Position numbers and translations under genes: made by a program
Notes under the pieces: generated by a model
The model's input: the letters and a program-made list of their open reading frames with translations, nothing else
What the model was told of the DNA's origin: nothing
Databases searched by the model: none
Source of the DNA: Agrobacterium rosae
GTDB taxonomy: Bacteria > Pseudomonadota > Alphaproteobacteria > Rhizobiales > Rhizobiaceae
Direction: 5' to 3'
DNA: 64,000 bases
Assembly (NCBI RefSeq): GCF_002915175.1
Contig: NZ_NXEJ01000002.1
Location: forward strand, 552,572 to 616,571
Shown: positions 1 to 8,737 of the stretch, piece after piece
Numbering within the stretch: position 1 is the first letter of the stretch
Layout of the letters: each line of letters begins with the position of its first letter

Positions 1-957
1 TTCCGCGCGGGCTGCAAATGTCAGCGCCATGCGGTGTTCCAGAACAGGCTCTGCCAGCGCATAGATATCATCCAGCGATGGCGCGAGACGGCCTTCGTAA
101 AGGGCACGGGCGCGGGCTGTCAGCATCAGTGACTGACCGGCACGCGGTCCCGGTCCCCATGCAACGTTCTTGTCGGTCAATTTGTTGCCATGGCCGGGGC
201 GGGCGGAACGCACCAGCGCCAGGATGGCATCCACGACCTTGTCGCTAACAGGCATCTGGCGAATGAGCGTCTGGATTTCAACAAGGCGATCGCCTTCGAT
301 CATGCGGCGGGCTTCACCTGACGCTGTGCCTGTCGTGTCGAGCAGAATCTGACGTTCGGCGGCAAGATCGGGGTAATCGACATCGACCTGAAGCAGGAAG
401 CGGTCGAGCTGTGCTTCCGGCAACGGATAGGTACCTTCCTGCTCCAACGGGTTCTGGGTGGCCAGAACGTGGAAGGGCTTAGGCAAGTCGAAACGCTGGC
501 CGGCAACGGTAATGTGATATTCCTGCATGGCCTGCAGCAGAGCAGACTGGGTGCGCGGGCTGGCACGGTTGATTTCATCCGCCATCAAAAGCTGCCCGAA
601 GATCGGTCCCTTGATGAAGCGGAACGAGCGGCGACCGCTTTCATCCTGATCCATGACTTCGGAGCCGAGAATATCCGACGGCATGAGGTCGGGCGTGAAC
701 TGGATGCGGTTGGCATCGAGCCCAAGAACTGTGCCGAGTGTGGTGACGAGCTTCGTTTTAGCGAGGCCGGGAACGCCGATCAGCAGCGCATGGCCGCCGG
801 ACAGAATGGCGAGAAGCGTGTTCTGCACCACCTTTTCCTGACCGAAGATGACTTTGGAAACTTCCGCCCGGATGGCGGCGATATCCGACAGCGCCTTTTC
901 GGCGGCGGCAATAATCGCCTTTTCGTCGAGGGTTTCGCTGGTATTCATAATGCCCAT
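1..957 (-). CDS. MoxR-family AAA+ ATPase (3' end cut by window edge)
   Basis: MoxR-type AAA+ ATPases act as chaperone-like ATPases, usually with VWA-domain partners, in cofactor insertion or envelope stress. The visible 319 residues carry a Walker A motif GVPGLAKTK (about residues 61-69), a Walker B segment LLMADEINR, and the typical MoxR run ATQNPLEQEGTYPLPEAQLDRF. The frame stays open to base 1, so the C-terminus is missing. The start at 957 is chosen because GAGGAGA sits about 6 bases upstream; a second in-frame ATG lies three codons downstream at 948. In rhizobia such genes usually begin an operon with DUF58 and VWA genes, which here would lie left of the window (inference). Confidence 0.93.
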   Translation of the reverse strand, partial: MGIMNTSETLDEKAIIAAAEKALSDIAAIRAEVSKVIFGQEKVVQNTLLAILSGGHALLIGVPGLAKTKLVTTLGTVLGLDANRIQFTPDLMPSDILGSEVMDQDESGRRSFRFIKGPIFGQLLMADEINRASPRTQSALLQAMQEYHITVAGQRFDLPKPFHVLATQNPLEQEGTYPLPEAQLDRFLLQVDVDYPDLAAERQILLDTTGTASGEARRMIEGDRLVEIQTLIRQMPVSDKVVDAILALVRSARPGHGNKLTDKNVAWGPGPRAGQSLMLTARARALYEGRLAPSLDDIYALAEPVLEHRMALTFAARAE

Positions 958-1136
958 ATCGCTCTCCTCAAACTAAGCCGCTGCTCTCGTCTCGTGACCG
1001 GTCAACAATCGCATACAGGACGCATTTGGCGCTGCCTATAGCTTATTGTCATCCAGCCCGCTGACAAGCATCCTTCGAATGACTATCTCGTTACCTATGT
1101 CAGGGACTTCAATAGGTGACAAAGCAGGGCTCGAAT

Positions 1137-1760
1137 ATGGCGGTTGAGACGATAAATTCGGCGAAAGACGCAGCAGGGCTTGCCGCGATGATTTCCCATG
1201 CAGCCGAACAGACGGGCGATAAAAGCCGAGGAGCTGCCCCTGTCGAGCGCTGGAACCCGCCCTTTTGCGGCGATCTGGACATGGAAATCCGCGCCGATGG
1301 CACATGGTTCTACATGGGCACGCCCATTGGCCGCGCCCCGCTGGTGCGGCTGTTTTCCACCGTTTTGCGCAAAGATGAGGACGGCAAGACCTACCTCGTA
1401 ACACCTGTGGAAAAAGTCGGCATCCGCGTCGTGGACGCGCCTTTCATTGCTGTCGAGATGAATGTGGGTGAAAAAGACGGCGCACCGCTTCTGACCTTCC
1501 GCACGAATGTCGGCGATGTGGTGGAAGTTGGTGCCGAACACCTGCTGCGTTTCGAGATCAGTGGTGAAAACAAGGAGTTGAAGCCCTATCTTCTCGTTCG
1601 TGGACGGCTGGAGGCGCTTGTCTCGCGTGCGGTGATGTATGATCTGGTGGAACTGGGTGAAGTGATTGAGATCGATGGGAAAGAGATGTTTGCCGTGCGC
1701 TCTGGCGGGCAGGTGTTTGCCATCATGCCAGCAGCTGAATTAAGTGAATTGTCGAAATGA
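1137..1760 (+). CDS. DUF1285 domain protein
   Basis: A 207-residue soluble protein of the DUF1285 family, whose biochemical role is not known. The family-like part starts around VERWNPPFCGDLDMEI and runs to the C-terminus, with the usual run of beta strands. The ATG at 1137 is preferred, but an in-frame GTG at 1116 is possible and neither has a strong ribosome binding site. It is divergent from the MoxR gene, and the roughly 180-base gap holds both promoters. In alphaproteobacteria DUF1285 genes commonly sit next to NUDIX and CCA-adding enzyme genes, as here. The family call rests on the overall sequence pattern. Confidence 0.8.
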   Translation: MAVETINSAKDAAGLAAMISHAAEQTGDKSRGAAPVERWNPPFCGDLDMEIRADGTWFYMGTPIGRAPLVRLFSTVLRKDEDGKTYLVTPVEKVGIRVVDAPFIAVEMNVGEKDGAPLLTFRTNVGDVVEVGAEHLLRFEISGENKELKPYLLVRGRLEALVSRAVMYDLVELGEVIEIDGKEMFAVRSGGQVFAIMPAAELSELSK

Positions 1761-1791
1761 TATTATCCGCCTTGCAGACCCTCCAATTCTC

Positions 1792-1903
1792 CTCATTCCT
1801 GTGCTTGTCACAGGAATCCAGTTGCTGCGCGTCTGCGCAGCGTGACGAGTCTTTCAGCCCAGGACTGGGCTGGCTAGATTCCTGTGACAAGCACAGGAAT
1901 GAG
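1792..1903. repeat. Intergenic palindromic repeat, family 1, copy A
   Basis: A 112-base element bounded by a perfect 27-base inverted repeat (arms 1792-1818 and 1877-1903, core TTCCTGTGCTTGTCACAGGA). The interior carries a smaller stem (GCTGCGC..GCGCAGC). A second copy lies inverted at 30443-30548. The element resembles the short mosaic palindromes found between genes in rhizobia; the exact family is not assigned. It ends 25 bases before the NUDIX start codon, so it may lie in that gene's 5' untranslated region. Confidence 0.85.
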
Positions 1904-1928
1904 GAAACTTTTGGTGGCGTTGTCAGCC

Positions 1929-2564
1929 ATGCATGATCTTTTAGCTTTTTCCGCCGCCGATTTCCGGCGTCGCGTGCTTTCGGATGGTGAAGGCGTGGCC
2001 GAGCGCGAGGACGCGGATCACGGCGATCATGTTCTTAATCCCGGTGTGCGACTAACGGGAGAAGGCATTCGCCTGAAAGATGCCGCCGTACTTGTGCCGG
2101 TGGTGGATTACGGCGATGAGGCGCGGGTGATTTTTACGCAGCGCACGGCGACGCTTCGAAAACATTCCGGCCAGATTTCCTTTCCCGGGGGTGGAATCGA
2201 CAAGGAAGATCGCTCGCCTGAGGATGCCGCCCTTCGTGAGACGGAAGAGGAAATCGGTCTATCCCGTTCTTATGTCGAAACGGTAGGGAGATTGCCGGAT
2301 TATATTTCCGGCACGGGTTTCCGTATCAAACCGGTGCTTTCAGTCGTCAAGCCCGGCTTCGACCTCACGCTCAACCCGACCGAGGTGGACGAAGTCTTCG
2401 AGGTGCCTTTGTCGTTTTTGATGAACCCTGATAACCACCAGCGCGGCAGCCGTATCTTTCAGGGGAGGGAGCGGTTTTTCTACGAAATGCCCTATGGCGA
2501 GCGCTACATTTGGGGCATTACGGCGGGCATTATGCGCAGCATTTACGAGAGGTTCTATTCATGA
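1929..2564 (+). CDS. NUDIX hydrolase, CoA pyrophosphatase type
   Basis: Predicted to cleave the pyrophosphate of coenzyme A derivatives. The NUDIX box runs from GGIDKEDRSPEDAAL to RETEEEIGL (about residues 88-111). The preceding stretch LRKHSGQISFPGG matches the extra NuCoA motif that marks CoA pyrophosphatases within the superfamily. The 211-residue length is normal. The frame is open further upstream, but those extra codons lie inside a palindromic repeat, so the ATG at 1929 is taken as start although its ribosome binding site is weak. The stop overlaps the next start as ATGA, which suggests translational coupling to the CCA-adding enzyme. Confidence 0.9.
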   Translation: MHDLLAFSAADFRRRVLSDGEGVAEREDADHGDHVLNPGVRLTGEGIRLKDAAVLVPVVDYGDEARVIFTQRTATLRKHSGQISFPGGGIDKEDRSPEDAALRETEEEIGLSRSYVETVGRLPDYISGTGFRIKPVLSVVKPGFDLTLNPTEVDEVFEVPLSFLMNPDNHQRGSRIFQGRERFFYEMPYGERYIWGITAGIMRSIYERFYS

Positions 2565-3823
2565 GCAACATTGCCGATCAGGACTGGTTTTCCAAACCAA
2601 ATCTCCAGCGGATTTTGGCGCTTTTGAATGCCGATGGCGGTGAAGCGCGCATCGTCGGCGGTGCCGTGCGCAATGCGCTGATGGGCATGCCCGTGGGCGA
2701 TATCGACATGGCAACGACACTGCCGCCGCAGGATGTGGTCGAGCGAGCGAAAGAAGCAGGCATCAAGGCGGTGCCGACCGGCATCGAACACGGCACGGTG
2801 ACATTGATTCTCGATGGCGAGGGTTTCGAAGTCACCACCTTGCGCCGTGACGTGGAGACCGACGGTCGCCACGCACAAGTGGCCTTCGGCACCGATTGGA
2901 CCGAAGACGCCGAGCGACGGGACCTCACCATCAATGCGCTTTATGCCGACGCCTCTGGCGAAGTGATCGACCTGATCGGCGGTTTGGCGGATATCGAGAA
3001 GCGCAATGTCCGTTTCATCGGCGACGCTGATCGGCGCATTGCTGAGGACTATCTTCGTATTTTGCGGTTCTTCCGCTTCTTCGCGCATTACGGCTCCGGA
3101 CGTCCGGATGCGGACGGCCTGCGGGCGAGTGCGCGCGCCAAGGACAAGATTTCGACGCTGTCTGCCGAGCGCGTCTGGAGCGAGATGAAGAAGCTGCTGG
3201 CCGCAGATGATCCATCGCGCGCGCTGTTGTGGATGCGCCAGTCCGGCGTTTTGACCCAAGTTCTGCCGGAAACGGAAAAGTGGGGCATTGACGCCATTCA
3301 CGGACTGGTCGCAGCCGAGCAGGCGCTTAGCTGGAAGCCGGACGCGCTGATGAGGCTTGCCGCCATTGTTCCATCGGATGTAGAGCGGATAAGTGCGATG
3401 ACGTCGCGGCTGCGTATGTCGAAAGCAGAGGCCAAGCGTCTGATACAGTGGGCATCCGCTCCGACAATCGATCCCGCTATCACCGACGCTGCATTTGATC
3501 GCCTGCTTTACCGGCAAGGCGTGGACGGTGTGATCATGCGGCTGAGATTGGCCTTGGCGGCGGCACGTGCCGATGTCTCGGCAGGCGAGGCTGCAATGCA
3601 GAAAATCGCCCGGCTTTCCGCCATCCTGTCGCGCGCAGAGAAATTTGAAAAACCGCATTTCCCTCTAACCGGTGCTGATATTGTTGCAGCCGGGGTATCT
3701 CCCGGTCCGCGCGTGGGAGAGATTTTGGGCGCACTTGAAGAAAAATGGATTGAGTTCAACTTCTCATTGGACCGGGCAGCGCTGGCCGCCCGGCTTGAGG
3801 CTCTGTTGGAAAATCAGGCCTGA
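2561..3823 (+). CDS. cca: CCA tRNA nucleotidyltransferase (class II poly(A) polymerase family)
   Basis: Adds or repairs the 3' CCA end of tRNAs. The nucleotidyltransferase head shows GGAVRNALMG (about residues 33-42) followed by the catalytic GDIDMATT (Asp47, Asp49). RRDLTINALY and the EDYLRILRFFRF segment follow, as usual for bacterial class II enzymes. The 420-residue length fits alphaproteobacterial members that have no HD domain. The start overlaps the NUDIX stop (ATGA). The 3' end overlaps the convergent DUF1059 gene by 10 bases. Whether the enzyme adds all three bases or only part of CCA cannot be told from sequence alone. Confidence 0.93.
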   Translation: MSNIADQDWFSKPNLQRILALLNADGGEARIVGGAVRNALMGMPVGDIDMATTLPPQDVVERAKEAGIKAVPTGIEHGTVTLILDGEGFEVTTLRRDVETDGRHAQVAFGTDWTEDAERRDLTINALYADASGEVIDLIGGLADIEKRNVRFIGDADRRIAEDYLRILRFFRFFAHYGSGRPDADGLRASARAKDKISTLSAERVWSEMKKLLAADDPSRALLWMRQSGVLTQVLPETEKWGIDAIHGLVAAEQALSWKPDALMRLAAIVPSDVERISAMTSRLRMSKAEAKRLIQWASAPTIDPAITDAAFDRLLYRQGVDGVIMRLRLALAAARADVSAGEAAMQKIARLSAILSRAEKFEKPHFPLTGADIVAAGVSPGPRVGEILGALEEKWIEFNFSLDRAALAARLEALLENQA

Positions 3824-4002
3824 AGTTTGTTTTCGTCGTGAATACGTCGCTTGATGTTTTCGACCATGTTTTCACGAATTGCGGTTTCACCATGCGCCTG
3901 GCGCATATGGTCCACGGTTCGGCGCACGACTTCGGCATCCTCGTCTGCGCGTGTGTGCCACTCGCAACCCGGCACCAGGGTTCCACATTCGAACAGTCTC
4001 AT
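3814..4002 (-). CDS. Small DUF1059 family protein
   Basis: A 62-residue protein beginning MRLFECGTLVPGCEW, which matches the start of DUF1059 proteins (a Cys-Gly, then a Pro-Gly-Cys-x-Trp motif, then a conserved His-rich helix, here DHMRQAHGET). Function is unknown. A good ribosome binding site (GGGAGG) lies about 6 bases before the ATG. It converges on the CCA-adding enzyme gene and overlaps its end by 10 bases. The two conserved cysteines (positions 6 and 13) could bind a metal or be redox active, but that is inference. Confidence 0.8.
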   Translation of the reverse strand: MRLFECGTLVPGCEWHTRADEDAEVVRRTVDHMRQAHGETAIRENMVENIKRRIHDENKLQA

Positions 4003-4103
4003 ATTGGCCTCCCATTATGAAAATTCAAAGCAGAGCCCCATTTTTGAAGCTCTGCTTTGATAACTAATAAACGGGAAATAAGGACTTATGTTCCGGGTAA
4101 CCC

Positions 4104-4364
4104 TTATTCGGGGTGTGCCCAGCAATGGAAGACCGATGATGTCGCCGCTGCCGGTACCCGGCTTGTTTCGACCTTGTCATCGTTCGCAGCAGCTTCGTTG
4201 GCAAGCTTACGCTTGACCTGCTCCACGTAAAAGGAATGCGGCAATTCGCGATCTCCGGTGGCGCGCATTTCTGCTGCCAGACGATCGATCAATTCGGATG
4301 TTGGTATGGCCCGTGATTGGTCGCGACCAATCGTGGAAATAGGCATGCTGTTCAGTGTCGTCAT
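4104..4364 (-). CDS. Conserved hypothetical protein, 86 aa
   Basis: Not recognised. The ATG at 4364 is preceded by TGGAGGAG at good spacing, which supports translation. The protein has no membrane segment or signal peptide. The middle (SELIDRLAAEMRATGDRELPHSFYVEQVKRKLANEAA) looks helical and charged, and the last 25 residues are probably disordered. It sits between two other minus-strand genes with separate gaps, so it is probably transcribed alone. Confidence 0.6.
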   Translation of the reverse strand: MTTLNSMPISTIGRDQSRAIPTSELIDRLAAEMRATGDRELPHSFYVEQVKRKLANEAAANDDKVETSRVPAAATSSVFHCWAHPE

Positions 4365-4486
4365 GACGATAGCTCCTCCACTCCATCAACGGCTTGGAGA
4401 CTATCACCGGCTTTGTTTTTTAATAAGAGCTAATTTTCCAAAATGAGGGCTCACACAGTCATAAAAAGCCAAACTTTTCGTGAGCG

Positions 4487-5398
4487 TCAGGGCCAGCGGA
4501 CCACAGGCGGAAGAGATGACAGAATGGAATCGACATTGCCGCCGGTCTTGAGGCCAAAAATCGTGCCGCGATCGTAGAGCAGATTGAATTCGACGTAGCG
4601 ACCACGGCGAATCAACTGCTCATCCCGGTCCTCTTCCGTCCATGGCTGGTTGAAATTGCCACGCACGATTTTGGGGTAGGCCAGATTGAAAGCGCGGCCC
4701 ACATCCTGCACAAAGGCAAAGTTGGCGTCCCAGCCGCCCTTTTCCTCATCCGGGTGCAGCCAGTCGAAGAAGATGCCGCCGATGCCGCGCGCTTCGTTGC
4801 GGTGCTTCAAAAAGAAATACTCGTCGCACCACTGCTTATAGCGTGGATAATCGGCCACCGCATGGCGATTGCAGGTGATTTCGAAGACGCGGTGGAAGAT
4901 TTGCGTGTCTGTGTCTTCCTGTGTGCGACGTCGGTTGAGAACCGGAGTCAAATCCGCACCGCCGCCAAACCAGTGGCTGGAGGTGACGACCATGCGTGTG
5001 TTCATATGCACGGCGGGAACGTTGGGATTGACCGGGTGGGCTATCAGAGAAATGCCGGAGGCCCAGAAACGTGGGTCTTCCTCCGCGCCCGGTATCTGGC
5101 CGCGAAACTCCGGCGAGAACTCGCCATGGACGGTGGAAGTATGGACGCCGACCTTCTCGAAGACCCGGCCCTCCATCATCGACATGATGCCACCACCGCC
5201 TTCGCCGTCATCACGCTGCCATTCCTTGCGCACGAAACGCCCCGGCTCCTGATCGGCCAGCGGACCCTGCAATTCGTCCTCGATGGTTTCGAAGGAGGCA
5301 ATAATCGTGTCGCGAAGGCTCTCGAACCAGGCTTTGGCCAGCGCCTTCTTGTCTTCGATGTCGTCGGGCAAGCCCTTCGGCAAATCTGGCCGTTCCAT
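4487..5398 (-). CDS. hemF: Oxygen-dependent coproporphyrinogen III oxidase
   Basis: Converts coproporphyrinogen III to protoporphyrinogen IX using O2, in aerobic heme synthesis. Family hallmarks visible are [13 protein letters not shown], the [20 protein letters not shown] segment in the middle, and the C-terminal signature [23 protein letters not shown]. The 303-residue length is normal. The ATG at 5398 is chosen over upstream in-frame codons because GGAAGGA lies just before it and because HemF proteins do not carry the extra N-terminus. It is divergent from the toxin-antitoxin operon. Confidence 0.97.
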   Translation of the reverse strand: MERPDLPKGLPDDIEDKKALAKAWFESLRDTIIASFETIEDELQGPLADQEPGRFVRKEWQRDDGEGGGGIMSMMEGRVFEKVGVHTSTVHGEFSPEFRGQIPGAEEDPRFWASGISLIAHPVNPNVPAVHMNTRMVVTSSHWFGGGADLTPVLNRRRTQEDTDTQIFHRVFEITCNRHAVADYPRYKQWCDEYFFLKHRNEARGIGGIFFDWLHPDEEKGGWDANFAFVQDVGRAFNLAYPKIVRGNFNQPWTEEDRDEQLIRRGRYVEFNLLYDRGTIFGLKTGGNVDSILSSLPPVVRWP

Positions 5399-5490
5399 AT
5401 CCGATGTCCTTCCGGTCGAATCGCTGCGTTTCTTCCGGTTTAACAGCCCTGCGGCACAGACACAAAACTGAATTGTGGAAGAGTGCGATG

Positions 5491-5540
5491 TTGACACAAC
5501 GGCTTGGTGGTTCAATAGTGGGTATTACCTTTGTATACCC
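5491..5540 (+). promoter_or_regulatory. Toxin-antitoxin promoter with operator palindrome
   Basis: TTGACA at 5491-5496 and AATAGT at 5514-5519 are 17 bases apart and may be the -35 and -10 boxes. Immediately downstream is the inverted repeat GGGTAT-N9-ATACCC (5520-5540), which would cover the transcription start and end 11 bases before the antitoxin ATG. Ribbon-helix-helix antitoxins normally bind such a palindrome to repress their own operon, so this is the likely autoregulatory operator (inference). Confidence 0.55.
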
Positions 5541-5551
5541 GAGGATTTTTC

Positions 5552-5836
5552 ATGCCCGGACCCCATCCCGTTGCGGTCAAGCTCGATCCTGATGTCCACG
5601 CCCGAATGCGCAAGCTGGCCGAGACGCAGCATCGTTCCACCCACTATCTGATGCGGGAGGCCATCGCTCAATATGTCGAGCGGGAAGAAAAGCGTGAGAC
5701 GTTTCGGCAAGAGGCCTTGGTTGCATGGTCCGCTTATCAGGAAAATGGCCTTCATCTAAAACAGGATGAGGCGGATGACTGGCTTGCCAAGCTTGAAGCC
5801 GGGCAAGACGTGGAACCGCCTGAATGCCACAACTGA
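5552..5836 (+). CDS. Ribbon-helix-helix antitoxin (CopG/ParD-like)
   Basis: A 94-residue protein. The N-terminus HPVAVKLDPDVHARMRKLAE, followed by RSTHYLMREAIAQYVEREE, is a typical ribbon-helix-helix fold (strand then two helices). This is the DNA-binding part that should bind the palindrome upstream. The C-terminal half (DEADDWLAKLEAGQD) is acidic and probably wraps the toxin. The ATG at 5552 has GAGG 7 bases upstream; an in-frame start at 5531 lies inside the operator and is unlikely. It overlaps the toxin gene by 13 bases, the usual antitoxin-first order. Confidence 0.85.
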   Translation: MPGPHPVAVKLDPDVHARMRKLAETQHRSTHYLMREAIAQYVEREEKRETFRQEALVAWSAYQENGLHLKQDEADDWLAKLEAGQDVEPPECHN

Positions 5837-6117
5837 TCTGGACGCCCGAGGCGCTGGCTGCCGTTCAGCGCTGCTATCGTTTTCTCGCGCACAAGAACCC
5901 AGATGCGGCATCACGCGCCGTAAAAGCGATTCGTGACCAAATGCGTATTGTTGAGGCCCACCCAGCTATCGGACGGCCCGCCGATAAAATGGCATCCGAG
6001 TTTCGGGAACTTTTGATTCCGTTCGGTGAGAGTGGCTACGTCGCCCTCTACAGACAGGATGGTGATCTGGTGGTCGTATTGGCCATCCGGCACCAAAGCG
6101 AGGCAGGGTATTTTTGA
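5824..6117 (+). CDS. ParE/RelE-superfamily toxin
   Basis: A 97-residue toxin of the ParE/RelE fold. Typical features are an N-terminal strand and helix (LIWTPEALAAVQRCYRFLAHKNPDAA), the middle IVEAHPAIGRP, FRELLIPFGESGYVALYRQ, and the C-terminal LAIRHQSEAGYF, which matches the ParE-type ending with Arg-His and a terminal aromatic. Whether it attacks gyrase (ParE) or ribosome-bound mRNA (RelE) cannot be decided from sequence. It overlaps the antitoxin by 13 bases and converges on the Na/Pi transporter gene. Confidence 0.85.
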   Translation: MPQLIWTPEALAAVQRCYRFLAHKNPDAASRAVKAIRDQMRIVEAHPAIGRPADKMASEFRELLIPFGESGYVALYRQDGDLVVVLAIRHQSEAGYF

Positions 6118-6157
6118 ACGTGAGTTGAGCAAGCATCTCAATGGAATGCTGTAGCAC

Positions 6158-7810
6158 TCAATTCCTACTATCTGCCGCCCGCAGCCGGCTGTCACCAAGG
6201 ACGCCACCTTCATCCAGGATAGGATGCGCCACGGAGACGATGTGTGCGTTGATGCGCTTGAGGTCACGCAGCATGTCCAGATGCAGCGAACTGGTTTGCA
6301 GGCTCTGGGTCAATCCGTCGCGCAGGCGCTCCAGATGACGACCGGATGATCGCTTTTCCAGTCGCCTGATATCGTCCTTGATCTCCATCAGGTGGCGGGC
6401 GAGATCGAAATCACCGGTCACGAAAATGCTCTGGGCAGCGCGCAGGTTCTCGATGGTCATGTCGAACAGGGTTTTCAGTTCGTCATAGCCTTCGTCGGAA
6501 AACTTGAAGCCATTGACGATCTTCTTGCGGATCTGTTCGCAGAGACCTTTTTCGATGATATCGCCGATATGCTCGAGGTTGATGGCATAGTCTATGATGG
6601 TGATCGACCGGCGCGCATCGTCCTCTTGCAGCCCTTTGCGGCCGAGTTGGGAGAGATAAATCTTCACGTCCTGCTGCAGCCTATCGACCTTCTGTTCCAG
6701 CACGATAATTTCGGCAAGGGGGGAAAGATCGTTGTGCTTGAAGGCGTTTTCGGCCCTGATCAGCATGCGCTCGATCGTGTCTCCGACGACGAGAACTTCA
6801 CGCGTGGCGTTGGCAAGCGCCACAACCGGCGTGTCCAGTGCGGACGCGTCGAGAAAACGCGGGCTTTCGTCGGTGCCCGGATCGTCCGGAACCATCTTGG
6901 CCATCATGTTCGACACGAGTCCGGAGAACGGCCACGCGATTGCTGCGAGCGCCAGGTTGAAGATCAGATGTGCATCCACCGGCAGCATGGCTTTGGCAAG
7001 CGGAAGCTGCTGCAGCAACATGGCACCATAACCTGCCAAAGGCAGGGCAATCGCACAGCCTGCGGCCCGCACGAGAAGATTGCCGATGGTGATCCGGCGG
7101 GACGATGCCGGGCCTGACAGGGTCGCGATGACAGGCGGGATCGCGCCACCCAGATTTGCGCCAAGAATGAGAACGATGATCAGCCCGGTGGACAGAATGT
7201 CAGCCGAGGCCAGCGACAAGATGAGGACAACCACCGCAAGGCTGGAAGAGGAGACGAATGCGAGCGCTGCCGAAAGCAAGAGAGCGACGGGCCATGCATC
7301 ATCCAGCAGGCCTATGAATGCACCCAGAGCCGGTGAATCGCGCATCGGTTCGGTCGCATTGCTGAGCAGATGCAGGGAAAGCAGCATCAGGCCCACACCC
7401 ACCAGTGCCGTGCCGCCGCCTTGACGGGCCGTGGAAGAGCCCTTGCGAACAATAATGCCGGTGATGATCAGCAGCGGCGACAACCACGCAACGCCGGTTG
7501 CGAAAATCCATGCGGTCACGGCGGTACCGATATTGGCGCCCAGCAGAACGATTTGCGCCATGCGCGGGCGAATGAGATCACGCTCTGCGAAGGAAGCGAC
7601 GGTCAGGGCGGTGGCTGTGGAACTTTGCAAGGCGATGGTGGCGAGAAAACCGGATAGAAAAGACCGGGGGCCGCTTTTTGTACCGGTTGCCAGGACGATG
7701 CGGAGCTTGACGCCGAAAGCGCGGGTTACGCCATCCTTGACTTGAGCGAGGCCGAAAAGCAGCAGCGCGACAGCGCCCAAGAGATTGACGATGGTGATGG
7801 TGGATTGCAT
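6158..7810 (-). CDS. Na/Pi cotransporter family protein with PhoU-like C-terminus
   Basis: Inner membrane protein of about 550 residues. The N-terminal two thirds contain two inverted copies of the Na/Pi cotransporter repeat with the family motif QSSTATALTVASF and a second, divergent repeat near SSSSLAVVVLILSL. The C-terminal third is cytoplasmic and helical, with PhoU-like segments (EYAINLEHIGDIIEKGL-like here: IDYAINLEHIGDIIEKG). This matches the YjbB/NptA architecture, which exports or imports phosphate with sodium. The ATG at 7810 follows GGAGGG at good spacing. The longer in-frame N-terminus is hydrophilic and is not expected. Confidence 0.9.
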   Translation of the reverse strand: MQSTITIVNLLGAVALLLFGLAQVKDGVTRAFGVKLRIVLATGTKSGPRSFLSGFLATIALQSSTATALTVASFAERDLIRPRMAQIVLLGANIGTAVTAWIFATGVAWLSPLLIITGIIVRKGSSTARQGGGTALVGVGLMLLSLHLLSNATEPMRDSPALGAFIGLLDDAWPVALLLSAALAFVSSSSLAVVVLILSLASADILSTGLIIVLILGANLGGAIPPVIATLSGPASSRRITIGNLLVRAAGCAIALPLAGYGAMLLQQLPLAKAMLPVDAHLIFNLALAAIAWPFSGLVSNMMAKMVPDDPGTDESPRFLDASALDTPVVALANATREVLVVGDTIERMLIRAENAFKHNDLSPLAEIIVLEQKVDRLQQDVKIYLSQLGRKGLQEDDARRSITIIDYAINLEHIGDIIEKGLCEQIRKKIVNGFKFSDEGYDELKTLFDMTIENLRAAQSIFVTGDFDLARHLMEIKDDIRRLEKRSSGRHLERLRDGLTQSLQTSSLHLDMLRDLKRINAHIVSVAHPILDEGGVLGDSRLRAADSRN

Positions 7811-8001
7811 GCTGGTCGCCCTCCGTCCGTCAGTATTCTGAGTTTGAACGCCGTTCCTTGCCCGAAACCTTTCGCTTTCGGACGACATGCTCGTGGAAAG
7901 GCTCGGAGGTAAGAATCTTTAGTTGGCTAATCAATATAAGCCTGAAATACCCAGTCGTACAGAGTTGTTTGCGACATTTTAAATCGTGAAGACGATGGCG
8001 T

Positions 8002-8463
8002 TTATTGCCACGCCGTCTGGCGTAAAGCCTCTCCTGATATCATCGCGGCCGACATGGCGACATTGATGGAGCGTTGCCCCTCCATCATGGGAATGATCAG
8101 CCGTTCATCGGCTTTTTCGTGGACATGATCCGGCACGCCAGCACTCTCGCGGCCGAACAGCAGAATGTCGTCAGGGCGGTAGGTCACATCGACATAGGGC
8201 AGGGCTGCCTTGGTGGAGGCGAGAACCAGCCTGCGACCGGTGGAGGCACGCCATTCCTCGAAGCGTTCCCAATTGATGTGGCGGGTCAGCGATGCCGTGG
8301 TGAGGTAGTCCATGCCCGCGCGCTTCAGATTGCGGTCGGAAATATCGAACCCGGCTGGTTCGATGATGTCGACGCCGATGCCAAGGCATGCTGCCAGCCG
8401 CAGGATTGTGCCGGTGTTGCCGGGAATGTCCGGTTGATAGAGGGCGATCCTGATATCGGGCAT
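8002..8463 (-). CDS. trmL: tRNA (cytidine(34)-2'-O)-methyltransferase
   Basis: SPOUT-class enzyme that methylates the wobble ribose of leucine tRNAs. The family signs are the start IRIALYQPDIPGNTGTILRL, the LLFGRESAGVP loop and the C-terminal knot IPMMEGQRSINVAMSAAM. The 153-residue length is normal. The start at 8463 is chosen because homologues begin just before the IALYxPxIPxNTG motif; the ribosome binding site is weak. The gene is monocistronic and transcribed away from the ABC exporters. Confidence 0.93.
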   Translation of the reverse strand: MPDIRIALYQPDIPGNTGTILRLAACLGIGVDIIEPAGFDISDRNLKRAGMDYLTTASLTRHINWERFEEWRASTGRRLVLASTKAALPYVDVTYRPDDILLFGRESAGVPDHVHEKADERLIIPMMEGQRSINVAMSAAMISGEALRQTAWQ

Positions 8464-8671
8464 GGTGATGTCTTTCTGGTCGGTATCGTCGGGCTTTATC
8501 ACGGCAAGCAATATTGAAACAAGCAACGCGATACAAACCGAGGGCTGTTGTCGCGTCGACACACTCGCGTGTTAGGGAGCGTTTTGCGATACTTACGGTG
8601 GTTTGGTGCTGGTCAATGCTTATTTTTTAAGCTACAACGGCGCATCTTCAACACCAGCCACGGAGGTTCAG

Positions 8672-8728
8672 ATGAATAAGCTCGTTTTATATCGCCTCCC
8701 GGCCATTGTAGTGGCCCTGCAGGCGTAG
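8672..8728 (+). CDS. Candidate 18-codon leader peptide of the ABC exporter
   Basis: A short open frame, MNKLVLYRLPAIVVALQA, with a strong ribosome binding site (CGGAGG, 5 bases before the ATG). It lies 142 bases before the exporter start. Codons 8-18 are folded into a nested hairpin: CGCCT 8693-8697 pairs AGGCG 8721-8725, and GGCCA 8701-8705 pairs TGGCC 8712-8716. A terminator-like stem follows the stop codon. This is the layout of a leader peptide that controls transcription or translation by ribosome position. Its Ile-Val-Val run resembles in a general way the hydrophobic stalling stretches of drug-sensing leaders, but that is speculation. Confidence 0.5.
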   Translation: MNKLVLYRLPAIVVALQA

Positions 8729-8737
8729 GTGTTTCTG

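Noticed and set aside
469..1041. Plus-strand open frame opposite the MoxR ATPase
   Set aside because: The minus-strand frame carries Walker A and B motifs and a good ribosome binding site and explains this region.
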